Below, piece by piece: positions 8,583-16,362 of a DNA stretch of 26,123 nt (position 1 is its first letter; the number at the start of each line of letters is the position of its first letter). The position numbers and the translations under genes are program-made. The stretch covers positions 1 through 26,123 of the forward strand of contig JAZLDH010000014.1 in assembly GCA_045614605.1 (NCBI GenBank). The letters run 5' to 3'. The notes below the pieces were generated by a model. That model was not told the DNA's origin, did no database searches, and saw only the letters and a list, made by a program, of their open reading frames with translations. The DNA comes from Onthomorpha sp937906975 (lineage in GTDB: Bacteria > Bacteroidota > Bacteroidia > Bacteroidales > P3).

Positions 8583-9248
8583 TTATAATGTATCAAAATA
8601 GTCAAATATTAAATTCATTTCAGAGCAACCTTTATTCTCACATTCTCCTAAAACAAATTGTTTAGCATTTCTTCTCGCATCTGCAAGTTTACTTTCTAGT
8701 CTTTTATATATGTCTGGTGGGTTATTATAAAAGGGTTCATCTTTACTATATTCAGATAGTTCGGATATTTTTATTAATTCTTTTCTTAGTGAAGTTTCAA
8801 AATCATCGTAAAATTTATCTGTTTGTTTATAGTGTAATAGAAACCAATATTCTAAACAAGGGTTATTCACTATTACTAAAAGATTTTTCATCCATTCATA
8901 ACCACGTAACTGCTCTCCTTTTTTAATTTTTATATAATTGAAATATAAATCTTTAAATTTATTGAACTTTTGCACACCTCTTGGCCCTTCTTTTTTTTCC
9001 TTAATCATATTATCTAAATCTAATATAAGAATAACAAAAGAACTACCTTCATTTATTTTTTGTTTTGCAAAATCAAATTGCTCTTGTACACTCTTTTTTG
9101 TAGGCAACTCTGGTTTTATTGAAATTGTTCTAAGTTTTCCACAACGGTAATTTTGTCGAACTTTTTCTATATACCATTTCTCATCTTTACCATCTACAAT
9201 TATTGCAATAGATCCACGATCTTTCTGAGGATTAGGTTTTCTTGCCAT
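8583..9248 (-). CDS. rloB: RloB-like (AbiLii-type) defence protein
   Basis: 221 residues. It matches the RloB family pattern: a short basic N-terminus, 'IAIIVDGKDEKWYIEKV' (about 14-30), 'VILILDLDN' (72-80) and a C-terminal half with 'NPCLEYWFLLHY'. The first two elements resemble a Toprim-type metal site (usual form EGxxTExxYF plus DxD). Here the first acidic residue is Asp19 rather than the usual Glu, and Asp77/Asp79 form the DxD. RloB proteins occur beside RloA-type AAA ATPases in restriction loci and as the second gene of the lactococcal abortive-infection system AbiL. Here it starts 11 nt after the ATPase gene. A nuclease effector role is inferred. Confidence 0.82.
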   Translation of the reverse strand: MARKPNPQKDRGSIAIIVDGKDEKWYIEKVRQNYRCGKLRTISIKPELPTKKSVQEQFDFAKQKINEGSSFVILILDLDNMIKEKKEGPRGVQKFNKFKDLYFNYIKIKKGEQLRGYEWMKNLLVIVNNPCLEYWFLLHYKQTDKFYDDFETSLRKELIKISELSEYSKDEPFYNNPPDIYKRLESKLADARRNAKQFVLGECENKGCSEMNLIFDYFDTL

Positions 9249-9259
9249 ATTCTTTGCAA

Positions 9260-10570
9260 TTAATTATTAGAACCGAAATAAGTATCTTGTAATCTAGGAA
9301 CGCCACCTAATCTCCCTGCCTTATACATATTGTAACGATTAGTTGTATTACGCAAGAAATCACTTCCAAAATCAGCTAATGAATACACTTTGGTTGCTCC
9401 TTCTTCTGTTTTTTCCGTAATCCAAACAGAATCATCTCTAAACAAGCCTCTATCATTTAAAAATTCTCGTGAATGTGTTGTAAAAATCATCTGCGAATCT
9501 TTCGCATTATTTAAATATGTAGTAACAAAGTGTTCATACAAATCAGGATGTAATCTACATTCAAGTTCATCTATTGTAACAAAATGATTTTCCTTTATAA
9601 GCAACATTAAAACACCACTCAGTTCATAATACCTTTGAGTTCCTCCAGACTCTTCATTAAAATCAAATGGAACTCCTCCTTGAGAACCTTTATGAATAAG
9701 ACGTACTTCAAGTTTTTCTACTGTTGGATCTTCTTTTATTTTATTTTTCAAATTATCTGGAACATCATCGTCAGACAATACTAATTTCACAAACTCTCTT
9801 GGTAGTTCCTTTATTTTTTTTTCTATAATAAAATCACAAACACCAACATCTGCTTTATGTAGATGTTCAACCATGATTTCTTTGCTTATTCTTTGAGCAT
9901 CTATTTGTTCTGTTACATATTCAGCTATTCCTTGTTCAGAAGTGTTAATAGGTGGAAGCATATAAGTACCTACCCAATCAATTATTTCTTTCATCCAAGA
10001 AATATCAACATTTGTCTTTTGGAATGCTCCGAACATAGTTCTATTATGAAGAAGATTATCAGTTAAACCACGAGTTTTTGAAGATAATTTATAGTTACTT
10101 CCCCATTTAATTATTGAAATACCTTTTTCTACATCTGTTGTTCTTGTAAAAACTTCATGTTCTTTTTTAAATTTTCCAAAAGGATGCCTTTTTAGTAATT
10201 CGTAGGTTACAGATTTATTATTAAAATGGAGTTCATAATAATATTTTTGCTCTCCACAAATAAAATTAATAATAAACACAGAATCATTATCAATAAAATC
10301 TGTATCCAAAGCAAATTTATCATAATCTATTTTATCACCTTTATTATCAAGAGGACTTAAAATCAAACTATAAAACAAACGAAAAGCCCTAATTATATTA
10401 GATTTTCCAGAGGCATTTGCACCGAGAATAGTTGCAATCTTTAAAATTCTATATTTATCCTTTTGAACAACATAATATTCTTCAAGATGAGTATCATTTG
10501 TAGCCTCAAAAGAGATTGTTTGTGCCTCTTTTATTGACCTATAATTTGAAATAGTAAAATCTAAAATCAT
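9260..10570 (-). CDS. rloA: RloA-like (AbiLi-type) AAA15 ATPase of a defence module
   Basis: 436 residues from the preferred ATG (10570); an in-frame ATG at 10594 is possible. It is an SMC/OLD-like ABC ATPase. It has the N-terminal 'ILDFTISNYRSI', Walker A GANASGKS (50-57), a signature-like ESGGTQR (307-313), Walker B FVTIDELECRLHPDL with Asp334/Glu335, and the H-loop IFTTHSREF (His366). This layout is typical of RloA/AbiLi proteins that partner RloB. The ATPase probably senses infection or DNA ends and licenses the Toprim-like partner. The pair is bracketed by terminators and has its own promoter, so it behaves as an independent cassette inserted among housekeeping genes. No integrase or IS was found nearby. 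Confidence 0.85.
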   Translation of the reverse strand: MILDFTISNYRSIKEAQTISFEATNDTHLEEYYVVQKDKYRILKIATILGANASGKSNIIRAFRLFYSLILSPLDNKGDKIDYDKFALDTDFIDNDSVFIINFICGEQKYYYELHFNNKSVTYELLKRHPFGKFKKEHEVFTRTTDVEKGISIIKWGSNYKLSSKTRGLTDNLLHNRTMFGAFQKTNVDISWMKEIIDWVGTYMLPPINTSEQGIAEYVTEQIDAQRISKEIMVEHLHKADVGVCDFIIEKKIKELPREFVKLVLSDDDVPDNLKNKIKEDPTVEKLEVRLIHKGSQGGVPFDFNEESGGTQRYYELSGVLMLLIKENHFVTIDELECRLHPDLYEHFVTTYLNNAKDSQMIFTTHSREFLNDRGLFRDDSVWITEKTEEGATKVYSLADFGSDFLRNTTNRYNMYKAGRLGGVPRLQDTYFGSNN

Positions 10571-10622
10571 ATTATCAAAAATTAAAAAAAACATTAACAA
10601 TGCTTTTTTTGTAAACAACTTG

Positions 10623-10654
10623 CAAAATTAAGCACTTTAATTCACTTAAACAAA
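10623..10654 (-). promoter_or_regulatory. Promoter of the rloA-rloB module
   Basis: On the minus strand TTTG (10654-10651), a 20-nt spacer, then TAATTTTG (10630-10623), an exact TAnnTTTG. Transcription would start near 10617, just past an in-frame TTG at 10618, which excludes that TTG as the start and supports ATG 10570 or 10594. Confidence 0.75.
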
Positions 10655-10740
10655 CTTTTTTTTACAAAAAGTAACAAATAAAAACAAAATATAGTTTATT
10701 AAAAAAAGCAAAACAAAGTTTATTTAAAAAACTCAAAGAA

Positions 10741-10790
10741 AAAAATTTTTTTTCTTTGAAATATTTTAATAAAGCTAAGAGATATTTTTG
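10741..10790. repeat. AT-rich dispersed intergenic repeat, copy 1
   Basis: Contains a TTTTTTCTTTGA block, an 8-nt gap and then AATAAAGCTAAGAGA (10768-10782), followed by TATTTTTG (10783-10790), which matches a -7 promoter element on the plus strand. The same two blocks with the same 8-nt gap recur at 22615-22649. The left part also pairs with the preceding TCAAAGAAAAAAA to form an AT-only hairpin (about 10732-10760). No plus-strand gene follows directly. Confidence 0.6.
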
Positions 10791-10804
10791 CGTTTCTTTG
10801 CTTT

Positions 10805-10845
10805 ATTAAAAAAATAGTACCTATAGAAACTATAGGAACTATTTT
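10805..10845 (-). terminator. Rho-independent terminator of the metG operon
   Basis: A 16-bp stem with one mismatch (10811-10826 against 10830-10845, core CTATAGG) and a 3-nt loop. On the minus strand it is followed by a T7 run. It lies 20 nt past the metG stop. Confidence 0.85.
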
Positions 10846-10864
10846 CTATCACTATTTCTTTGTT

Positions 10865-12919
10865 TTAGCTGATTGTTCCGCCGGGTTTGATTGGTTTTTC
10901 TGGTGAGATGAAGCTCAAACTTCCGTCAAGGTTTTCTGCCATTAGTATCATTCCTTGACTTTCTATGCCTTTTAGGGCTTTTGGTGCAAGGTTTACTAAT
11001 ACGGATACTTGTTTTCCTATGATTTCTTCTGGTTTGTAGTATTCTGCTATGCCGCTTACTATGGTGCGTTGGTCAATTCCTGTGTCTATTGTTAGTTTTA
11101 ATAGTTTTTTTGTTTTTGCTACTTTTTCGGCTGCAAGTATTGTGCCTACTCTTATATCCATTTTTGCAAAATCATCGTATTCTATATTTGCTTTTTGTGG
11201 CTCTACTGTGGCAGAGGCTAATTCGTTTGCTTTTTTTGTTTGTTGTAATTTTTCTAATTGTGCTTCTATTTGTTTGTCGTCTATTTGTTCAAACAATAGT
11301 TGTGCTGGATTGATTTGTTTTCCTTCGCTTAATAGTTCTGAATTGCCTGCTTCGTACCAGAATACTAAGTCTTGGTTTAACATTTCTCTTAGTTTTTGTG
11401 CTGAGAATGGTAAGAATGGTTCTGAGAGTAAGGCAAGGTTTGCACATATTTGTAATGAAATATTCAAAACTGTTGCTGTGCGTGCTTCATCTGTCTTTAT
11501 TGTTTTCCAAGGTTCGTTTTCTGTTAGGTATTTGTTTCCAAGACGTGCAAGATTCATTAGTTCGTTTAATGCTTCACGGAAACGGTATTGTTCTATGCTT
11601 CGTCCTATTTTTTCAGGGTATTGTTTTATTTGTTCTATTGTTTGAATGTCTAGTTCGTTTAACGCTCCTCTTTGTGGAACTTTGCCTTCAAAATATTTAT
11701 GTGTTAGAACTATTGTACGGTTTACGAAGTTTCCAAATATTGCTACAAGTTCTGAGTTGTTGCGTGTTTGGAAATCTTTCCATGTGAAGTCGTTATCTTT
11801 TGTTTCTGGTGCGTTTGCACAAAGTACATACTTCAATACATCTTGTTTTCCTGGGAAATCTTTTAGGTATTCGTGTAACCATACTGCCCAATTACGAGAG
11901 GTTGAAATTTTATCGCCTTCAAGGTTTAAGAACTCATTGGCTGGTACGTTTTCTGGCAAGATATATGAGCCTTCTGCTTTAAGCATTGCTGGGAATATAA
12001 TGCAATGGAATACGATATTGTCTTTTCCGATGAAGTGTACAAGCTTTGTGTCTTTTTCTTTCCACCATTTTTCCCAATTATCAGGGTGTAGTTCTTTTGT
12101 GTTAGAGATATATCCTATTGGAGCATCAAACCATACATATAATACTTTGCCTTCGGCTCCTTCTACAGGGACTTTCACTCCCCAATCTAAATCGCGTGTT
12201 ACGGCTCTTGCTTGTAAGCCTTGGTCTATCCAGCTTTTGCATTGTCCATATACGTTTGTTTTCCATTCAGGGTGCGATTCCAATATCCATTCTCTCATAA
12301 AACTTTCGTATTCTTCAAGTGGAAGATACCAATGTTTTGTTTCTTTTAATTGTGGTTCGTTTCCTGAAAGTGTAGATTTTGGATTGATAAGGTCTGTTGC
12401 TGAAAGGCTTGTGCCACATGCTTCACATTGATCGCCGTATGCTTTTTCGTTTCCGCAATGTGGGCAAGTACCTGTTATATATCGGTCTGCAAGGAAAGTA
12501 TTTGTTGCTTCGTCATAGTATTGTTGTGATACTTTTTCAACAAATTTTCCTTTTTCGTAAAGGTCTTTAAAGAATGCTGATGCGGTTTCTTTATGTGTTT
12601 GAGAAGATGTACGAGAATAAATATCAAATGATATTCCTAATTCTTGAAATGATTGTTTTATTATTCCGTGATAGCGATCTACTATGTCTTGTGGTGTAAC
12701 GCCTTCGTTTTTTGCTTTGATTGTGATTGGTACTCCGTGCTCATCGCTTCCTCCTATAAAGAGTACTTCTTCGTTCATCATTCTTAAATATCTTACATAA
12801 ATGTCTGCTGGCACGTAAACTCCTGCTAAGTGTCCTATGTGCACAGGTCCATTAGCGTATGGCAAGGCTGTGGTTACGCAGTATCTATTAAATTTATTGT
12901 CTGTTTCTATATATTTCAT
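10865..12919 (-). CDS. metG: Methionyl-tRNA synthetase
   Basis: 684 residues; charges tRNA(Met) in the cytoplasm. The class I signature HIGH is at 27-30 and a KMSKS-equivalent KISTS at 337-341. A zinc knuckle is formed by Cys152, Cys155, Cys165 and Cys168. The anticodon-binding helical domain follows ('TRNNSELVAIFGNFVNR'). The C-terminal ~105 residues (from about 578, 'FAKMDIRVGTILAAEKV') are an EMAP/Trbp111-like tRNA-binding domain that usually drives dimerisation. It starts 13 nt after the glycosyltransferase stop and is probably co-transcribed with it. Long plus-strand ORFs across this region are antisense shadows. Confidence 0.98.
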   Translation of the reverse strand: MKYIETDNKFNRYCVTTALPYANGPVHIGHLAGVYVPADIYVRYLRMMNEEVLFIGGSDEHGVPITIKAKNEGVTPQDIVDRYHGIIKQSFQELGISFDIYSRTSSQTHKETASAFFKDLYEKGKFVEKVSQQYYDEATNTFLADRYITGTCPHCGNEKAYGDQCEACGTSLSATDLINPKSTLSGNEPQLKETKHWYLPLEEYESFMREWILESHPEWKTNVYGQCKSWIDQGLQARAVTRDLDWGVKVPVEGAEGKVLYVWFDAPIGYISNTKELHPDNWEKWWKEKDTKLVHFIGKDNIVFHCIIFPAMLKAEGSYILPENVPANEFLNLEGDKISTSRNWAVWLHEYLKDFPGKQDVLKYVLCANAPETKDNDFTWKDFQTRNNSELVAIFGNFVNRTIVLTHKYFEGKVPQRGALNELDIQTIEQIKQYPEKIGRSIEQYRFREALNELMNLARLGNKYLTENEPWKTIKTDEARTATVLNISLQICANLALLSEPFLPFSAQKLREMLNQDLVFWYEAGNSELLSEGKQINPAQLLFEQIDDKQIEAQLEKLQQTKKANELASATVEPQKANIEYDDFAKMDIRVGTILAAEKVAKTKKLLKLTIDTGIDQRTIVSGIAEYYKPEEIIGKQVSVLVNLAPKALKGIESQGMILMAENLDGSLSFISPEKPIKPGGTIS

Positions 12920-12932
12920 TGTTGTATGTGTT

Positions 12933-13865
12933 TTATTGTTCGTCTTCTATGTTTTGTTCTTCTATTATATATAATGGTCTATTGCGAACATCATTATTGA
13001 TTCTCGCAATGTATTCTCCTATTATTCCTATGGTGATTAGTTGTACTCCTCCTATGAAAAGTACACTTATTATTAATGATGTCCAACCTGAAACGGAGGA
13101 ATCAAATATAAAATGTGAAAGTAGTGCATATATTATGGCTAAAAGAGCGATTATTGCTGATATTATGCCTATTGCAGATGCCATTTTTAGGGGTTTATCG
13201 CTGAATGCAGTTATGCCGTCTAAGGCTAAACGTATCATTTTTTTAAGTGGGTAATTTGTTTTGCCATATATGCGAGCATCTCTATGGTATTCTACAAAGG
13301 TTTGTTTGTATCCTATCCACGAAATTTGACCGCGAAGATATTTTGACTTTTCTGGCATATTTTTTAATTGCTTTACCACAACTTTGTCTATTAATCGGAA
13401 ATCTCCTACATCAACAGGGATTTCTATGCTTGTCATTGCGGCTAATATTCTGTAAAAAATCTTTGCTGTCGCTTTCTTAAACCAAGTCTCCCCTTCTCTT
13501 GTTTTTCTTCTTGCATAGACTACTTTGTAGCCTTCTTTGTATTTTTTATACATTTCAAGGATTAGCTCCGGTGGGTCTTGAAGGTCTGCGTCTATTATCA
13601 CAACTGCATTGCCTTTGCAAAGGTCTATGCCTGCACTGACAGCAATTTGATGTCCAAAATTCCTTGAAAAGCTTATGTATTTTACGTGTGAGTCTTCTTG
13701 TGCTATGGTTTTGATTACAGAAAGTGTGTTATCCTTACTGCTATCGTTTATGAAAATGATTTCATAGTTTGGATTTATTTGTGAAAGTACCTTTGTGAGT
13801 CTTTCATATATCAATGGAACATTTTTTTCCTCGTTGTAACTTGGTACTATTGCTGATATTTCCAT
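12933..13865 (-). CDS. Family 2 glycosyltransferase (GtrB/DPM1-like, membrane)
   Basis: 310 residues. The N-terminal GT-A domain begins 'ISAIVPSYNEEKNVPLI', with FINDSSKDNT and a DADLQDPPE motif (DxD metal/nucleotide-sugar site). Two C-terminal transmembrane helices (about 230-250 and 262-285) follow, then a charged tail. This is the layout of polyprenyl-phosphate glycosyltransferases such as GtrB, ArnC and DPM1, which load a sugar onto undecaprenyl phosphate at the inner membrane for envelope glycan modification. The exact sugar cannot be read from the sequence. It directly follows a strong hairpin terminator and no clear promoter of its own is visible, so read-through may matter. Confidence 0.88.
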   Translation of the reverse strand: MEISAIVPSYNEEKNVPLIYERLTKVLSQINPNYEIIFINDSSKDNTLSVIKTIAQEDSHVKYISFSRNFGHQIAVSAGIDLCKGNAVVIIDADLQDPPELILEMYKKYKEGYKVVYARRKTREGETWFKKATAKIFYRILAAMTSIEIPVDVGDFRLIDKVVVKQLKNMPEKSKYLRGQISWIGYKQTFVEYHRDARIYGKTNYPLKKMIRLALDGITAFSDKPLKMASAIGIISAIIALLAIIYALLSHFIFDSSVSGWTSLIISVLFIGGVQLITIGIIGEYIARINNDVRNRPLYIIEEQNIEDEQ

Positions 13866-13925
13866 ATTTTTTCAAAAAAAATTCTTCTCAATAGCGTAGA
13901 TTTCTAAACACTATTGAGAAGAATT
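13866..13925 (-). terminator. Terminator/attenuator between the T9SS protein gene and the glycosyltransferase
   Basis: A perfect 15-bp stem (13880-13894 against 13911-13925, CTATTGAGAAGAATT arm) with a 16-nt loop, followed on the minus strand by T8 and then the glycosyltransferase ATG (13865), 14 nt past the stem. It ends the upstream clpB/glmM-side transcript or attenuates transcription into glycosyltransferase-metG. Confidence 0.85.
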
Positions 13926-13954
13926 ATATGTTTTCTTAAAATTTAAGAATTGTT

Positions 13955-14896
13955 TTATTCATTAACAATTAGTTTGTTTACGAATGTTTTTTCTTTGTCA
14001 GAAGATATTGTTTTAACTAAGTATAATCCTGATTCCATTCCTTGTAAGTCTATTGTTTGGCTTGTAGATTTTACAACAAATGAGCTTAATACTCTTCCTT
14101 GCATATCAATTATTTCTACCAAGCTTCCAATTTCTGCATTGTTTAACGAAACTGAGCTTGTAGCAGGGTTAGGGAATAATGTTGGTTGGTTATTTTCTAC
14201 TTCATTCAAGCCAGAAACTAATGTAGTGAATGGAACAAGTGTCATTTCTCCCCATTGTTCCGCAGCGTTTTGTCCTATTGCAAAAGCATAGTATTCTACT
14301 CCTGGTTCAAGATCAATCCATACCCAAACATCTGTTTCATATAACCAATAAGGTCCCGCTAATAACATAGTCATCAATGAGTCTTGTCCAATTTCATCAA
14401 ATAATGCTTTTTCAACTAAACCATCAAGAAATCTTGCTGTTTGATCGTTTGGAGTAGCAGTCATAACAACAGAGCTGTCTGCTATATTTGACAATTCTAT
14501 TGTAACAACGCTTGCTCCTTCTCCGCCTGCTTGTGGAGTAGTACATGTAGTCATCAATACATCTGATGTATCTGTCGCATTAACTGCTACAACATAAACA
14601 ACATAGTTTGTGTTTGGAACCATTTCTGTCCAAGTGTAAGTTGTATCTGATTCAACTCCTATTGACCATGAGATAACTAAGTCTCTCAATGACATACCAA
14701 ACATTTGAGCCCAGCCATCCATTCCTCCAACTACATCAGCTAAGATATGATACTTTGTACAATTGTCATCCATATCAAAAGATGCTGTAATTGTTGTTGG
14801 TGTTAGGTTGTCAATTGTTGTTGTTACGTTTGGTGCTTGTGCAAATACGTTTAAGCCAAACACTAATGTTAATGCTAATGTTAATAATTTTCTCAT
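13955..14896 (-). CDS. Secreted protein with two fibronectin III-like domains and T9SS sorting domain
   Basis: 313 residues. Signal peptide 1-20 ends in VFAQ. Two consecutive beta-sandwich (fibronectin III-like) segments appear at about 23-120 and 128-226, each with 'Y..Y..A' strand patterns (TNYVVYVVAVNA; VEYYAFAIGQNA). A type A T9SS C-terminal domain starts at about 236 (QPTLFPNPATSSVSL...GLYLVKTIS...FVNKLIV). It is predicted to be secreted or surface-attached; ligand and role are unknown. It begins 17 nt after the glmM stop and is probably co-transcribed with it, an unusual pairing of cell-wall precursor synthesis with an exported protein. Confidence 0.85.
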   Translation of the reverse strand: MRKLLTLALTLVFGLNVFAQAPNVTTTIDNLTPTTITASFDMDDNCTKYHILADVVGGMDGWAQMFGMSLRDLVISWSIGVESDTTYTWTEMVPNTNYVVYVVAVNATDTSDVLMTTCTTPQAGGEGASVVTIELSNIADSSVVMTATPNDQTARFLDGLVEKALFDEIGQDSLMTMLLAGPYWLYETDVWVWIDLEPGVEYYAFAIGQNAAEQWGEMTLVPFTTLVSGLNEVENNQPTLFPNPATSSVSLNNAEIGSLVEIIDMQGRVLSSFVVKSTSQTIDLQGMESGLYLVKTISSDKEKTFVNKLIVNE

Positions 14897-14913
14897 ACTT
14901 TTCTTTCTTTTTT

Positions 14914-16302
14914 TTATTTAATTAAGGTTTTGATTTCTTCTATTATTTTACCAGCTAATTTATTTGCAGATTCTAAATCCTTGCTCTCAGAATAAATTCT
15001 TATAATTGGTTCTGTATTACTTTTTCTTAAATGAACCCATTCTTTTTCTATGTTAATCTTAACGCCATCTATGGTTGAAACCTCATAATCTTTGTACTTT
15101 TCAGCCATTTGCTCTAAGATATAATCCACATTCATATCCTTTGTGAGTTCTATCTTATTTTTAGATATTTCATAGTTTGGATATGTTGCTCTAAGTTCTG
15201 AACATTTCATTTTGCTTTTTGCAAGTAGAGTTAAGAAAAGTGCAATTCCCACCAAGGCATCACGACCATAGTGAATTTCTGGATAAATTATTCCTCCGTT
15301 TCCTTCTCCTCCTATTACTGCATTGTGCTTTTTCATCATTTCAACCACGTTCACCTCTCCTACAGCAGAAGCAAAATATTGTTGATTCTTTGCTTCGGTA
15401 ACATCTCTCAATGCTCTTGTTGAAGACATATTAGAAACGGTTGCGCCAGGTGTGTGTTTTAAAACATAATCTGCAATAGATACCAATGTGTATTCTTCAA
15501 CAAATGGTTGTCCGTTTTCACTTACTATTGCCAATCTATCAACATCTGGGTCCACAATAAAGCCTACATCACATTTTTTCTCTACAACTTCATTGCAGAT
15601 TTGAGTAATATTTTCTGGAAGTGGCTCTGGGTTATGAGGAAATACGCCTGTTGGCTCATCGTTCAAAGCAACAATTTCATTAACTCCCAATGCCTTTAAC
15701 AATTTGTTAAGCACAAATCCTCCTGTTGAGCAAACCGCATCGAAAGCAACTCTAAAATTAGCTTGTTTTATCGCTTCTACATCAACAAGTTTTAGAGCTA
15801 ATACTTTTTCTATGTGTTTATCAACAGTAGTATTGTCAGTTACGCATTTACCTAATTGAGTTACTTCTGCAAAAAGGTAGTTATCCTCATCTGCTATTTC
15901 TAAAACTCTTTTTCCTTCGCTTGCTGAAATAAATTCTCCTTTGTTATTTAAGAATTTTAGTGCGTTCCATTGCATTGGATTATGACTTGCAGTAAGGATT
16001 ATACCAGCATCGGCCTTTAAATCTGTAACTGCAACCTCTACTGTTGGGGTTGTAGAAAGTCCTGTATCGATTACATCTACTCCCATGCCCATTAAAGTTC
16101 CTACAACAAGGTGAGAAACCATTTCTCCTGAGACTCTTGCATCTCTTCCTAAAACAATAGTAATTTTATCCTTACCATAAAGCTCTTTTATAAAAGAAGC
16201 AAATGCTGCTGTAAACTTTACGGTATCAATAGGCGAAAGTCCTTCTGATACTTTACCACCTATTATTCCTCTAAATCCTGAAATTGATTTTATTAATGCC
16301 AT
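14914..16302 (-). CDS. glmM: Phosphoglucosamine mutase-type phosphohexomutase
   Basis: 462 residues of the alpha-D-phosphohexomutase family, which interconverts glucosamine-6-phosphate and glucosamine-1-phosphate on the way to UDP-GlcNAc. The phosphoserine loop TASHNP has Ser106, the magnesium loop is DPDVDRL (Asp251, Asp253, Asp255), the sugar-binding loop is GGEGNGG and the phosphate loop is RKSNTEP. The sugar loop differs from the GEQSGH of E. coli GlmM; the GEGNGG form is, as I recall, usual in Bacteroidota proteins annotated glmM. A phosphomannomutase/phosphoglucomutase role cannot be excluded. It has its own promoter just downstream of clpB. Confidence 0.88.
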   Translation of the reverse strand: MALIKSISGFRGIIGGKVSEGLSPIDTVKFTAAFASFIKELYGKDKITIVLGRDARVSGEMVSHLVVGTLMGMGVDVIDTGLSTTPTVEVAVTDLKADAGIILTASHNPMQWNALKFLNNKGEFISASEGKRVLEIADEDNYLFAEVTQLGKCVTDNTTVDKHIEKVLALKLVDVEAIKQANFRVAFDAVCSTGGFVLNKLLKALGVNEIVALNDEPTGVFPHNPEPLPENITQICNEVVEKKCDVGFIVDPDVDRLAIVSENGQPFVEEYTLVSIADYVLKHTPGATVSNMSSTRALRDVTEAKNQQYFASAVGEVNVVEMMKKHNAVIGGEGNGGIIYPEIHYGRDALVGIALFLTLLAKSKMKCSELRATYPNYEISKNKIELTKDMNVDYILEQMAEKYKDYEVSTIDGVKINIEKEWVHLRKSNTEPIIRIYSESKDLESANKLAGKIIEEIKTLIK

Positions 16303-16322
16303 AATAATTCCTTTTTATCGTG

Positions 16323-16352
16323 CAAAGATAAGATTTTTTCACGTAAGACAAA
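16323..16352 (-). promoter_or_regulatory. Promoter of glmM
   Basis: On the minus strand TTTG (16352-16349), an 18-nt spacer, then TATCTTTG (16330-16323), an exact TAnnTTTG. It lies between the clpB stop and the glmM ATG, so glmM and the following T9SS gene can be transcribed independently of clpB. Confidence 0.8.
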
Positions 16353-16362
16353 CACTCTTTAT

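Noticed and set aside
8583..10570. Type I restriction-modification locus around rloA/rloB
   Set aside because: RloA/RloB were first named from restriction loci, but no hsdR, hsdM or hsdS is present; both flanks are housekeeping genes.
11049..12431. Long plus-strand ORFs (198 and 261 codons) antisense to metG
   Set aside because: They lie wholly inside metG, have low-complexity Ser/Phe/Leu-rich translations typical of antisense frames, and lack promoter or family features.
12919..13254. Plus-strand 111-codon ORF beside metG
   Set aside because: It is antisense to the C-terminal membrane segment of the glycosyltransferase; its hydrophobicity merely mirrors that gene.
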